Notes under the pieces: model-generated
The model's input: only the letters and a program-made list of their open reading frames with translations
Databases searched by the model: none
Told to the model about the DNA's origin: nothing
Part shown: piece by piece, positions 31,466-43,613 of the stretch
How positions within the stretch are numbered: the stretch's first letter is position 1
Layout of the letters: the number at the start of each line of letters is the position of its first letter
Position numbers and translations under genes: made by a program
Assembly: GCA_947561395.2 (NCBI GenBank)
Contig: OX387184.1
Location: 4,340,001 to 4,404,000, forward strand
DNA: 64,000 bases
From: Buxus sempervirens
Taxonomy: Eukaryota > Streptophyta > Magnoliopsida > Buxales > Buxaceae
Direction of reading: 5' to 3'

Positions 31466-31693
31466 TGTTCGTTTAGGCTCTCGTTCTGCTTCGCCTTGGG
31501 GCTTCAGTAGGGTTTTGAAGAGGAAGGGGAAGGGTCGGTGCTCTCCCAGTCTCAGAAACGACGCGTGTGCTGTTAGTTATAGGATTCTCTCTTCCCTCGA
31601 GTTGAGGGCGGCGTTAGTTAGGGCAGTCTCTTTTCAAAAGGAAAAAGAATCAGATTGGTTCCGATTGTATTTAGATTTTTCATGCAGCGTTTC

Positions 31694-34600
31694 TAGGCGT
31701 GCGCGGCGGGCCGGCCCGCGGCACGCCAGGCCCATTTGCCCAAAACCCCAGCCCGGCACGGCACGCCCCCGGGCCGGCGGGCCAATTAAAATTTTTTTTT
31801 AAAAATCCCAAAAAAATCCCAAAAAATCCCAAAAATTTTTTGTAAAATACTTTTATTATTCACAAAATTGTTTTACACATATTGAGATAAATTTTGTTCA
31901 AAAAAATATAAATTCATTAATTAGCATAAGTACACTTACAACTTTGCAAAAATTACATAATTACTTGAACAAATAATACTGCATCACTATAGTATAAGCA
32001 CATCCCAACTAGGTTGGCACCCACTCATCTATCTATCATTTGCAGTTTAAAAGAAACAAAAAAAAAAGAGAAAGTACAATTCCTATACTTTGATTACAAA
32101 AATTATAACAAAACTTAGACTACTCTAGTTGACTAAAATCAATATTCAAATCATCAAAGTCTCCAGCAAGTTGATCATCTTCATATTCTTGTTCTCTCAG
32201 TTCTGCCCTTAACCAATCTGTAAGACTAACACATGCTTGCACCATCTCCGGCGTTAATCTGCTCCTGTAATCATCCACGGTTCGTCCACCTGCACTAAAA
32301 GCTGATTCCGATGCAACTGTGGACACCGGAACCGTTAGTAGATCACGTGCCATGGCGGAAAGCACAGGATAATTAACCTGATTTTGCTTCCACCATGTCA
32401 AAATGTTAAAAGCATTATGCTCTTCTATAGTATTAAAACTCATTGGGGGGCTTTCTAAAAAAATCATTAATTCAGATGATCCCCCACTACTAGAAGCTGG
32501 TTGTTTTCCCTTTCTTCTCCCACTTAAAAAATTCCAAGGGGAATTATTTGGTAGTGTTTGTTGGGTTCGCGTATGACTTTGTATGCTACTACTAGTATCG
32601 TATTCACAAAAAAGTCTTTCTAATAGATTTCTTATTTTACGTATATCTATTTGAAAAGTAGAATTCATATTTTCATTTATTCCATCTATTAAGTCTTCAA
32701 CTCCTAATTTAATCCTAGGGTCCATTGTAGTAGCTAAACAATATAAATTAGGCATCTCTTGCCAATATTTTAAAAATTTAATTTCTATTGCAGGGATAAT
32801 TTCCTTAGCAATGGGTACATCTCTATATTGTTTAAAACAAATACTTATTTGATATAAACAAGTTATAATACTTGAAGATGTTGGGTAATAAACTACTGAT
32901 AAATATCTTGTTGCATCATAAAAAACTTTTAAAAAATCTCTTAAAATTTCGGCTATTTGCCAATCAAGATCCTCTAAGTCACTTTCAGGCATTTTACTTT
33001 TATAAAATATTGTAATTTCTTGTTTTAATCCTAATGCAGCTTCTAGCATTATATATGTTGAATTCCACCTATGTTAAACATCTAGGGTAATTTTTTTATA
33101 TTGTTTTCCTAAAGTTTCACAATAATATTTAAATTCTCTAGCGGTTGTGCTAGATTGTTTTATAAATCTTACTGCATCTCTAATATTTATTAAATGATGT
33201 TGAACAATTTTTAATCCATCTTGCACAACTAAATTAAGAATATGACAAGCACACCTAACATGAAATAAACTTCCATCTATATTTAAGTTTAATTGTTGTC
33301 TTAATATTCCTACTGCAACATTATTAGCACTTGCATTATCAAGTGCTAGAGCCATTATTTTATTGTGTATTTTATAATTTCTTAGATTTCTACTTATAGC
33401 ATTTGATATATTTATTCCAGTATGGCTAGCATCTAGTGGTTCAAAAGTTATTATTCTTTTTTCCATATTCCAATTTTCATCAATATAATGTGCGGTTATA
33501 GCTAAATAGCTTATTTGTTGTCTACTTGTCCAAATATCTGAAGTTAAAGCTATTTTAAAAGTACTGTTTGACAAAGTTTCTATTAATGCAGTTTTCATTT
33601 TTCCATATAATTTTATGGCATCCTTTCTTAAAGTGTGGCGTGAAAAAGGTTTAAATTGTGGTGCTAAATATTTAGTTAATAAACGGTGAAATCTTTTAGA
33701 ATCTATTAATCTAAAGGGTAATTCTTCTTGAATTACCCACTTTACTATTTCAAGCCTAGTTTCTTCTTGATTAAAAATAAAATTACTTATAGCAACACTA
33801 CTAGTAGAAATTTGGATTTGCCTAGGGTCAATTTGGCCATGTTTTGGAAGGCATTTCTGCAAATGCCGGTTCAAGTGGCCTGTACCACCTTTGCCTTTAC
33901 AACTAAACTGTTTTTTGCAATGGTTACACACTGCCTTCTCTTCACTCCCTACACTTTCAATTGTAAAATTAAGCCAAACACTAGAGGTTCTACTCCTCTT
34001 AGTGCTCCTAGGTTGTAGGGAAGACGATCCCATATCCTGTGAAGGTAATTCTGTTTCAAGACCTTGGATGGGAGGGTCATTATATTGGGGTTGGGTTATA
34101 TCATCAGAAAATACTGGGTCAGAAAGGGGTCTAAGATATTCCCTTTCTTTAGTGTCAAAAAACATAGGATCCCTAGGTCCATTATCAAATTTTTTGAAAA
34201 AAAAAATTCTTAATAAATAATATTATAATAACTATTTGGTGATATTAATTTATAAGAAAGGTAGAAGGAGAGACTTACTTATAATAATAATATTTATACT
34301 AATTTTAAAATCAGAAAATTAAATAGAAGAATACCTCTTTAGAATGAATCTTGAACTTTGCAATTGAAGCCTTCAACCTCCAGAGTCCAATTTCCCACTT
34401 TTGATGCTTGAACAATTAGAAGAGATTGAGTATTACCAATTTCCAATTACAACAATTAGAGCAAAGAACTATTTGATAATCAATTAGAAGAGAGTAGGAG
34501 ATTGTAGAAGTGGTGTGGTTTGGAGTGGGAAAGGGAGTGGCTATTTATAGAAATTAAAAGTGGCTTTTTACTACCTCTACCCTTCAATATGACTGTTATT

Positions 34601-34973
34601 TTGCAGTTGGAAGGGTAGAAAAGGTCTTTTTATCATCAATTACAACTATATCCCCCCAATATAGTTGTTATATGGCTGTGGGGGGGGTAAAATAGGCATA
34701 AAATTGGCTAAAAGCCACTTGTATGGAGGGAAAAGAGAGCTAGCCAACGGCTAGCTCTCTGGCGGGCCAGGCGGGCCGCCGGGCGGGCGGGCCGGCGCGC
34801 GGGCCAGCCCGCTTGGGCCCGCGCCGAGCCCGGGCCAGCCCGCTTGGGCCCGCGCCGAGCCCGGGCCCGCGCCGAGCCCGGGCCCGCGTGCCCTGGCGGG
34901 CCGTGCCCGGGCCAGCCCAGGCACGCCACAGGCGTGTCGGGCTCGGGCCGGCACGGCTCGTTGCTCATGCCTA
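31694..34973 (-). mobile_element. Near-complete autonomous-type hAT transposon
   Basis: The left end starts TAGGCGTGCGCGGCGGGCCG and the right end, read outward, TAGGCATGAGCAACGAGCCG. A perfect 8-bp target duplication AGCGTTTC flanks it at 31686-31693 and 34974-34981. The 3280-bp body encodes a BED-finger hAT transposase on the minus strand. About 90 bp at the left end and 220 bp at the right end are extremely GC-rich, with 31-bp direct repeats (34800-34830 and 34831-34861) that may be transposase binding sites. The element inserted into the 5' flank of the ATPase gene. Confidence 0.92.
32120..34165 (-). CDS. hAT transposase (BED zinc finger, RICESLEEPER-like), one in-frame stop
   Basis: The frame from 34165 down to 32120 reads as about 680 residues in a single reading frame, interrupted by one TAA at 33076-33074, between LDV and HRWNSTY. 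Order of parts: an acidic and Ser-rich N-terminus; a BED finger near residues 65-105 (AVCNHCKKQF...HLNRHLQKCL); the RNase H-like catalytic region with FKIALTSDIWTS (the first catalytic Asp) and ALALDNASANN; CACHILNLVVQDGL; and the hAT C-terminal dimerisation region (TVASESAFSAGGRTVDDYRS, then LTPEMVQACVSLTDWL). Length and order match complete hAT transposases. The stop may be a recent mutation or a sequencing error; without it the gene would look whole. Confidence 0.9.
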
Positions 34974-35230
34974 AGCGTTTCGTTTTTGCGATTAGAGGAA
35001 TGCACGCACCTAGCAAATTTGTGGGTCCATTTTACCATACAACCAACTTTTAAAATACATAACATGCCGTTATAAATGGGTATCACTAGTTACGGTGTGC
35101 TTAAATTTGAATGTGAGGTGGGATTATTATACAGGGAGATGTTTTTGTCTGTGGAGGTTAATAATTGGGAAAAAAAGAATGAAGGGTCAGAAATTGGAGG
35201 AAATATCCCCAATTCTCTTTATTAATAGAG
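34974..35230. other. Flank to the right of the hAT element
   Basis: Starts with the right copy of the hAT target duplication. The rest is the former upstream DNA of the ATPase gene. Nothing further is recognised. Confidence 0.45.
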
Positions 35231-35609
35231 TAAATTATACTTACATTCCTTATGGTTTCTGATAACTGCAAATACCTTTCTTGAGGTTTCTGAAATGATA
35301 TTTACCTCCTTTCTATTTTTGTTGTTTACTTCATATTTGTCCTTTTTGCATAAATTTTATTGAAATATGAATATATTTTGACAAATTTACCCTTCCTTAG
35401 GTGTAAGAAAGTGAAAGATTTTGAGGTTTTTTTTATAATGATAAATAATTTTTAAGAGTTAAAAAGTATTAATAATCAATTTAAAAATTATGAGTGATTT
35501 TATTATTTAAAATTTTGGAATTTTCTTATTTTAAATAAAAATACTGATAAAGGGTAAAATAATAAAATTATATTTTATATGTCTTATAAGGGAGGTAAGT
35601 GTCATTTAA
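35231..35609. mobile_element. MITE at the edge of the duplicated DAPDC fragment
   Basis: The left end TAAATTATACTTACATTCC and the right end, read outward, TTAAATGACACTTACCTCCC form an imperfect inverted repeat of about 25 bp. The inside is AT-rich and has no coding capacity. The right end abuts directly the first base that matches DAPDC, so this element marks or caused the left edge of the duplicate. No clear target duplication was found. Confidence 0.5.
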
Positions 35610-35611
35610 GA

Positions 35612-36111
35612 AAACTGAGATGAACTTGTTGATTTATGTGTAGCACATCGAGCTAGTTTCTCGGGTTTATTGCTTTTATAGGACCATTGTAATGAATTGG
35701 TTGACCTCATATATATTCCTTTTGGCATGTAGATATACATGTGCACAAATATAGTTAAGCACGTATATGTATATGCATGTATATCAGTCAGTGGAAAATA
35801 TCTCTACCCAAAAGTGGGAATGGGGTCATATGGAAATACATTTGGAGAAGTGGGATTTATTGGATCATTTCATATGCAAAATCTTTATTACAACAGGTTT
35901 TAATTTTGGTATGTTTCATCGGTCTATGTGGCCTCATGATACATCTCTTGATTTCATAAGTTACCAAGTAATCAGGAAGGAAATGATCTGATCATGGTCA
36001 TGTGCGCATTTATGCACATTTCATGAGCAAATAAATGTGGACACACAAACAATTACGCACACTGTTGTATATAAACAATTACACCCCTAAAATTTTGAAA
36101 TTGGTGTAGAT
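35612..36111 (+). pseudogene. Partial duplicate of DAPDC (exon 6 start joined to intron 7)
   Basis: 500 bp match DAPDC at 27492-27542 and then 27849-28302, with scattered substitutions. The first part covers the end of intron 5 and the first codons of exon 6 (CACATCGAGCT). The rest of exon 6, all of exon 7 and the intron between are absent. The join falls at an 8-bp word, GGTTTCTC, present at both edges of the missing 306 bp in the source gene (27535-27542 and 27841-27848). The fragment cannot code. It lies in the same order and orientation relative to the ATPase fragment at 39992-40318 as in the parental pair. Confidence 0.85.
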
Positions 36112-37320
36112 GTGGAGCATCTCACGGCCAGAATATTCTCAAGCCCGCTGTTTCCCCTTGTTAGTCAATCCTACATGGAATTTCTGGTAAGAAAATTGGA
36201 GAATATATGTTAATAAAACAATAAATATTAAATCCTTTTCTTAGACTTTTACAATCAATTGCGAAGACAAATTACTTACCAATGTTCTCTCCATTTTGTC
36301 GATTTCGGCAATTTTGACAAGCTTAATATGACAAATTGCTTATCAGCTTAAACAATTTTGTAACAGAAAAATCTTTTCTAAAAAAAAAAGTAGCAAACAG
36401 TTCACACTCAAAAATCCTAGTTCACAGTATGACTAAACAAGGAACTTCATCATAGGAACTGATGCATGGTATTTTTCTATTCACAAGGAATGTAGTACTA
36501 CTACTTATTGCAGCACCTGAAGGTGACAAGGAGTGCCAAGCACTTAAATGCTGTGCAAAATTCCTCTTATTGTGCATATAGAGTGAACAGACAGAAATAT
36601 AATGAAGATTAAGGTAGAAAAATACTCCCAAAAACCTGCTCCAAGGACAAAAAATGCAGAAGAAAACACCAACAAAAATGCTTGAATCTAAGAGAAGCTA
36701 CAAGACCATTATTAAAGCATCATACTTCTAAAAACCAGAGTACACAGAAAAGAGAAGCCAGACAATAACATGCAACCATCGAAGGCTATCGAAAGGCTCC
36801 CCCCACAAACCACATTTTAATCCCCAAAAGCAACCCATTAACCACTGAACAAGAGGATATAACTAAAACACCCCACCCCAACCCAAAAACACACCTTTAT
36901 ATAGGATCCCCAAATTTAGTTCCTGTTAGAATCTCAGTTTTGGATGTTATTCGATTAGATCAATAAACTGTCAACACAAAAGAGTGAATTATGATATGGA
37001 TAGATTCAAGCCGGAAGATAAAAGGAAGAAACAAACTCAATATGATTTGTAAGCTTAAGTCACTAAAAATGTAGTCCTCCATCATAAAAGTATGATTCTT
37101 TTAACAAGAAACAAACTCAATATGAAGCCCGAACTCTTATTTTTACACAAGATGATCATGTTAATCACATTTTCATTAAGTAATGAGGACATTGAGGAGT
37201 AGAATTGTTTACACCCGTCGTAGCCCGGAGGCTAAATTGGGGAATTCTCGTTTCCCAGACACATGTATGGCTGTAAATAAGTGAGATCTCGCGGGGTTTT
37301 TCAATTTGAAGCAAAAATAG

Positions 37321-37593
37321 TATAACCGAAAACACAGTTCGGTTATACTAAAAATGACCTATAACCGAAATTCAATTTCGGTTATCAACAAAAACAAGTT
37401 TAACCGAAATTGCATTTCAGTTGACATTCTGTTACGCCCACGTGGAAATCATGATGAAGCCCAACAACCAAATATTCGGTAGATCTTTCTGGAACAAACC
37501 GAAATTTGATTTCGGTTAAACACAATTTACTCATACCCGAAATATTTCCTCGATTACACATAAGATTAATATAACCGAAATTAAATTTCGGTT
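37321..37593. repeat. Cluster of five small hairpins with core AACCGAAAT...ATTTCGGTT
   Basis: Five near-perfect palindromes of 21-27 bp follow one another: 37321-37347, 37361-37385, 37401-37424, 37497-37517 and 37573-37593. Each is built on AACCGAAA and its complement TTTCGGTT with a loop of 3-7 bases. A half-size relative lies near 37466-37481. Spacing varies from about 14 to 73 bp. The cluster could be a subterminal region of a DNA transposon or a set of binding sites. Confidence 0.8.
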
Positions 37594-38937
37594 GCTCACA
37601 TTTTCTTCTTTGACAAAATTTGACTTTGATCAAAACGTAAAAAAAAAACTTTATATTTTCAAAATTTCAAACTCATGTAATTTGAGGTGTCTACACCTAT
37701 GTTAAATGATATTTGGTCACATAATTTCCATATTTATCAAATTCGATCTACATGCAATTTCAAGGGGTACAAAGCATACTAGAACTTAAATTATCCTTGT
37801 GTCGGAAATATCCTTGTGCTGGAAAGATCTAACATGTTAAATTATTGCATAAGCATCAAACTATGAATCACAACAATAGACAAATTATGAGGATACTTGT
37901 GGGTTATTGGCAAAATCTCTAGATTTCAAAAGATAGAACCACACTTGTTGGATTGGGATTCTGGATTGGAAAAGGATTACAGGTGCAGCTTCAAGCAAGG
38001 GATCCATTAGATGATGATTGGGACAATGCCATGAAGCTTTACATGGAAGCCAAAGGTACAAGAAACTCTAAACATGTTCAACACCAATTGAACTTGGCAT
38101 AAGTACAAGAAACTCTAAACATGTTCAACACCAAAAAAAGATCAGTAAACATAGATACATTGTGCATGCAGGTCAATGGGAGAGATGTATATTTACAGTA
38201 GTAAATGGAAGATGGCAAGATATTTCCATCAAACAAATCATTGTTCTAAACGCACAAAGAAAAATGGCACAATCTTCAAGTGACTGAACCATCAAACATC
38301 ACAATCTCTTAAAATACTTCTTGAGACTGAACCATCAAACATTCCACAGACAAAAAGTCCAAGCCAAAACTGCAAACAGACTTGCAGGATGTTTGTCGTC
38401 TTAGCTCCAAGTCCAACCACAGTACCAAACAAAATTGCACAAAACGAATAAAATCATTTTATCCAATCCATGAAGCAAAAATGTATTGCAGTAATGAATT
38501 AAAAAACCCAAATGAGAAAAAAGGCAGCAATCAACCAAAAGCCGAAACAATTCATATTGCAGAAAGAAATCTGAAAAAGAAAAAAAAATGAACTATTAAG
38601 CAATCAACCAAAAACGAAAATGATTTTCAGATTGTAGAAAGGAATGGGATTTGATTTCTTCAAGACTTTCGGACTCTCTCCGTGTCAAGTTTCTTCGAAA
38701 TCTTTGTTTTGGGGTGAAGCAAGAGACTTGAATTTGTTTCTTGGATTTCCGTCATATCAATATTGAATATTGAAGAGGTATGAAGCATATTTACAAGAAA
38801 CAAAGAGGTATTCATCAGAACTCGCACTTGGGTTCTCTTGGAGAAGAAGAACGAAGAAGAGACTTTAAAGAAGGGTATTTCGGCCATTTAAAAAATTGAC
38901 CTAACGGTGTTGGGGTGGGATGTAACGGCAGTGGTGG

Positions 38938-39053
38938 TGGGTGACGGTTTTATAAATTACGGGGTAGTAAGTGATCTGTTTTGAACTACAGGGGGTGTCC
39001 GTGACACTTTCCCAAACCTCAGGGGGTGTACGTGTAAATTTCCCTAAATAAAA
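38938..39053 (-). repeat. Transposon-like terminal sequence with CCCCCTGAGG-type repeats
   Basis: Read on the minus strand it begins GGGAAATTTACACGTACACC and repeats an ACACCCCCTG(A/T) word about 35 bp later. This style of sequence is common at the ends of plant DNA transposons and MITEs. No matching inverted end was found to the left with confidence, so the element cannot be delimited. Confidence 0.35.
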
Positions 39054-39991
39054 TGGTAAAAACAAGTCATGCTACAAGTCAATCTATGAAGAAATTGAAG
39101 TCATCAGCAGCAAATCAACAAATTACTTCATCGGTAAAAGACAGAACCCTAAACACTTCATGCGATTTGTTAAGGATTCCATTTTAGAATATAATGTAGA
39201 AACCACAATCCATTAGCATCTAAACAAAACAGCCATAAATGACGAAATTAAACCAGCCACAAAAGACAAAGGAAGACTTGTCAATGTTCTCATAGTGGTA
39301 CGACTTGTAAACAAAATAGATAACAATTTGAACAACAAACCCGAATAGAAATGACACGAGTAGCAACAAAAGACGAAAGGCAAAAGACAAAATCTGAATA
39401 AAAATAACATATCTGTTGCCACAAAAGTCAAAAGAAGCTTTATGTTATCTTTATCATAAGAAATTGGTTTCTTAAAAAAAGGAGCGAAACCATAAAAAGC
39501 ATGGTTTCGTTCAAAATAGTATAGGTTTTTTTTTTTTTTTTGGTAGGGTTCAAAATAGTATAGGTTGTCCCAATCATAAAAGACGAAAACCATTAAAAAA
39601 AAGAGATTTCAATGAATCGAAACATACGCAGCCATGAATAAAGAGAAGGTAGTTCCGATATCAATTGATAGATGAAGACTTCTCTTAAGACATAGCACAT
39701 GTTAATCGATGCTGAAATATCACATACCTGTTTGTGAGTAAGATGAGTTCTTCATTGTAGCTTTAGGTTTTTGCAAAATAGGAAAATGGTATATGTGGAG
39801 AAACTACTCTCTACCCCCTTTTGTGCCCTAAGAGAGAGACAACAAATACAATAACTAAATAGAACTCAATGGGCTAGCACTATCTAAAGTGGGGTGAGAG
39901 TAGGGGCCTCCACATGTGTCTAGAGAAAAATACCCATCCCATTATGGGCCCAATAGGTAAATGTAGTGTTAGTCCATAAATAAATATAACA

Positions 39992-40318
39992 GGCGAGCCC
40001 ATCGGATTCTTCGATGACTAAGGTGAGTTCAGAAGAGAGACGATTGGAGAGGATTCGAAGGCGGGAGGAGAAGTAATCACAAATCCCATCGGGAATTAAA
40101 TCATGGAGAATGGAGCGAAAGAGAATGACAGTGGCAGCGAGAGAGGCGGCAGCTGATAGAACTACTCTCGCGGAGGGAAATTGAATCGTTTGGGGTGACA
40201 AGGCATTCATGAGGAAGATCATCGGTCGTTTAGGCCATTGTTTTGTTTCACTTAATTTGTAGCTACAGGGTTTTGCAGAGGAAAGGCTGGTGCTCTGTCA
40301 CAGATGATGACGCGTGTG
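39992..40318 (-). pseudogene. Truncated duplicate of the BCS1-type AAA-ATPase 5' end
   Basis: This stretch matches 31235 to about 31565 at roughly 90 percent identity by eye. It covers the 5' leader, the start codon (40222) and the first ~76 codons (…SAAASLAATVILFRSILH, then SNRLSSELTLVIEESDGLA). Homology stops within the codons after EESDGLA, and nothing of the AAA domain is present. Together with the DAPDC fragment at 35612 it marks a second copy of the same chromosomal segment. Confidence 0.87.
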
Positions 40319-41043
40319 CTTTTGTAGAGGCAGAGGCGGCAGAAGCAGTTGATCTTTCTATGGGCATCGAGAAAGATCGAGATTCTTGGATTTTAGCATT
40401 TATAGGGAAGTTACAGTGTCAATGTTAATAATCAGGGTCGATCAAATGTTCCAAAAAAAAAAAAAAAAAAAAGGCAAAAAAAGGGGTCAATTATATTCTA
40501 ATAATATAATTAATTTTCTAAAATTCATAATATTCAAATAAAATTTGGATTTTGAAAATAAGCAATAAAAAAAATACAGATCATAATTGAAAATTGTTAT
40601 TGAAAATTCATAATCCTCACCAAACGCCTCCTAAGTTATATTTACTAAAGCTGAATATTTATGATATAGATTTTACATGGCTACTTGCCTTAAATTGACA
40701 TCAATGTTAGGGGTAAAGATATATGGATTTGATCATGTTCCTAAAAATATCCACTAAAATTTAAATTTTGTCATTTGTTAACTAGCTTGCCTTGCCTGGA
40801 ATTTACATCTATAATATCTATAATACATACGATGGGAGAGGACTTCTTGCATGATTATACTTTTGTATCAAAGCAAAACAACTCTGTAATGCCCCTTATA
40901 CTTTGTACTTTTATAGGGGTATTTTGGTCCTTGTATATTTTACTTTCCAAAATTGTCCCTAAAAGGTGATGATAGATAGATGTAAGAAAACTTTTGTCTT
41001 GCTCGAGAATAGTTGTGAGATTTTTTAATACTCAAGTCTCAAA
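40319..41043. other. Intergenic AT-rich DNA
   Basis: A poly-A run lies near 40452-40472. Otherwise AT-rich with no gene or repeat boundary recognised. Confidence 0.4.
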
Positions 41044-41305
41044 TAGGAAAAATTTTCTATATTTATAAACTTCCATATATATACACCTCCGAGACTAGGG
41101 GTTGTCCGCAAAAGACGCTAACAGTCTAGGAATGCTATAGAAGGTCCAAAAGGTCAACATTTAAAGATTGATAGTAGGAAAAATTTTCTATATTTTTAAA
41201 CTTCCATATATATACACCTCCGAGACTAGGGGTTGTCCGTAAAAGACGCTAACAGTCTAGGAATGCTATAGAAGGTCCAAAAGGTCAACATTTAAAGATT
41301 GATAG
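41044..41305. repeat. 131-bp tandem duplication
   Basis: Two adjacent 131-bp copies (41044-41174 and 41175-41305) differ at about two positions by eye. Each contains CCTCCGAGACTAGGGG and ends AAAGATTGATAG. The near-identity implies a recent event. No coding or transposon feature is seen inside. Confidence 0.9.
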
Positions 41306-41371
41306 TTAGGCCCAAATCCATGCTTAGAAAAAACCAAAATTTTTTTTAAGGATCCATAAAATATTCACTTA

Positions 41372-43020
41372 GGGGGCGTTTGGTGGGCATTATAGAATCT
41401 GGATTCTATTAGAATCCGATTCCATAATCCAAAAGGAGTGTTTGGTTGGGATTTTAAGACCGGATTCTACTATCCAGTTGAATAATCAAGCCCATAATCA
41501 GTATCTCCTTTTTTGGTGATTATAGGGATTATGGACATTGGTGCTTATATTTCCAAAACCTGTGATTCCAGAGATTATGTATGACATATTATATAAAACA
41601 TATTATAATAAATAATAATATTATAAGTATTATAATATAATATATTCTGTTATATGATATATAATTGATAATACAATATTAAATTATATTACATGTAATA
41701 TAAATATTATTAATATAAACATCATTATTATAATAATATTATACATTATTATATTATATATAATAATATATAATAAATTATAAATTTCAATATAATGTAC
41801 ATTATAAATAATAATAATTATTATAATATATTATTTTAATAACAACAAATTGTAATATAACTTATATTACATTATAATAATATTATATTATTATTATAAT
41901 AATATTATATTATTATTATAATAATATTATATTATTATTATAATAATATTATATTATTATATCATAAAATATAATAAATTTAATATATTATGATATATTG
42001 TAATAAATATAATATTATAATAAATATATTATATTTAATATAATAATATTTTATAAATTATAATATAACTTATATTAGAATTTATTTTATAATAAACATT
42101 AATTATACTATAATATTATTATAATAATATTATATTATTATATAATAATCTGAAACATATTAATATATTATATATTTTAAACAAATTGATATATTAATAT
42201 TAATAATATTATATTGTTACAATAAACATATTATATACATATATATTTAATATATTATATTTAATATAATAATATTCAAATTTAATATTATATTAATATT
42301 AACATAATAATATATATTAATATATTTAACAAATTTAATATTATAATATATTATATTTTATTAAATTTAGTGTTACAATAAATTTATTATAATATTATAT
42401 ATAATATACATAAAGTTTGAGTTATAATAAACATAAACTATATTATTATAAAATTTATATTATAATAAGTTATAATATAAATTATAATATAGTTTATATT
42501 ATAATATACATAATATTATTATAATATTATATTCTAAATTATAATACTATTATAACTATTATATATATTAATAATATCATATAATATATAATATTATAAT
42601 ATAATATATATTATTAAAATAATAGTAGTGTTATTGTAGTACATAATATAAATAATATTATTATTATCATATTATTATATTATTATAATATTATTATTAT
42701 AATGTTATATATATATATATTTATATATTATATAAAAATATACATGTCACGTAATAATATATATGTAAATACGACTTTAATTTTTCTATATATATATTAT
42801 ATTATTTTTATGTAATTTTTAATAAAAAAACTCCAAATTTAATATCAATAATTGGTGGCAACCAAACAAGATTCCAAATTCTAATTTAAAAATCTAAGTT
42901 CACAATCCAACTCATCCAAATAGGATTTTGGTTTTCTAAAATCAAGGAAATATAATCTGGGTTATGGAATCTGGGATTAGAATCCTAATCCAGATTCTAT
43001 AATGCCCACCAAACGCCACC
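41372..43020. mobile_element. PIF/Harbinger-type (Tourist-like) element filled with A+T
   Basis: Both ends read outward as GG(G/T)GGCGTTTGGTGGGCATT and continue as an inverted repeat with about 33 of 34 matches, flanked by the 3-bp duplication TTA (41369-41371, 43021-43023). TTA with GC-rich GGCGTTTGG-type ends is the PIF/Harbinger signature. A further subterminal region on each side repeats GGATTCTA/AATCC words. Between about 41570 and 42800 the sequence is almost only A and T, with repeated ATTATTATAATAAT units. No coding capacity. 1649 bp. Confidence 0.85.
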
Positions 43021-43023
43021 TTA

Positions 43024-43613
43024 GTAGGCCTCACGTCATTATCTGTGATTATAAAATGCTGCACGCGAATCTTCGCTGCAGATGATTTGCAGTCATTTAT
43101 GGTGGCCAAATTTAAGGTTGATCAACATAGCCATACCATTACCAAAAAAAAAACATAGCGATACGAGACCGTTGGTTTCGTTATAGGGGCATACCCCAAA
43201 ATGCATCCCATCCGGTGGTTTCAAAGCACGAGATTTTGGCTCCGGAAGAATATGTCCAAGTGGGGAGTGAGCGTGTTTTGTCTTCTTGCTTTTGTTTGTT
43301 AATCTTTAACAAAGTGGTCCAACTAAATTGACGAAGAATCGTTCTGCACGTCTTCGGTTGTAAGTACTATATTGATTAATTAATAATCATGGTTGATGCG
43401 TTGAGGGCCTGCAATCTTTTGCATACGTGCATTTGATGTTTTATGAGCGTGAGGTCCTCCCTAAGATACCACAAATATCAACACCTGTACTTTGATCCTC
43501 TTTTGTCTGGTCTGTCATCATTTGTTTCATAAGGTATGTCGTTAGGAGTCAGTCCTTGGTCATCACTTGTATCTTCCATGGTATCTTCTCTGTGTGGCAA
43601 GGAACCCTTGGAG
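43024..43613 (+). promoter_or_regulatory. Upstream region of the CYP722A-like gene
   Basis: 590 bp between the PIF-type element and the start codon chosen for the P450. Two in-frame ATGs lie upstream of it (43536, 43578). No TATA box or binding cluster stands out with confidence. Confidence 0.35.

Larger units (their letters stand above)
36112..39991. other. 3.9 kb filler between duplicated gene fragments
   Basis: Unrelated to the parental DAPDC-ATPase interval, which it replaces in the second copy. It holds small direct repeats (a 31-bp word twice at 38058-38088 and 38104-38134; another near 38283 and 38327), the hairpin cluster at 37321-37593, and a transposon-like terminal sequence near 38938-39053. 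No gene is recognised; the short open frames have no family features. Confidence 0.5.

Noticed and set aside
34708-35086. GC-rich open frames of 100-111 codons
   Set aside because: They translate to low-complexity Ala/Arg/Gly/Pro from the GC-rich hAT end; not a gene.
39213-39593. 126-codon minus-strand open frame
   Set aside because: Lysine- and phenylalanine-rich low-complexity translation crossing a poly-T run; no family match.
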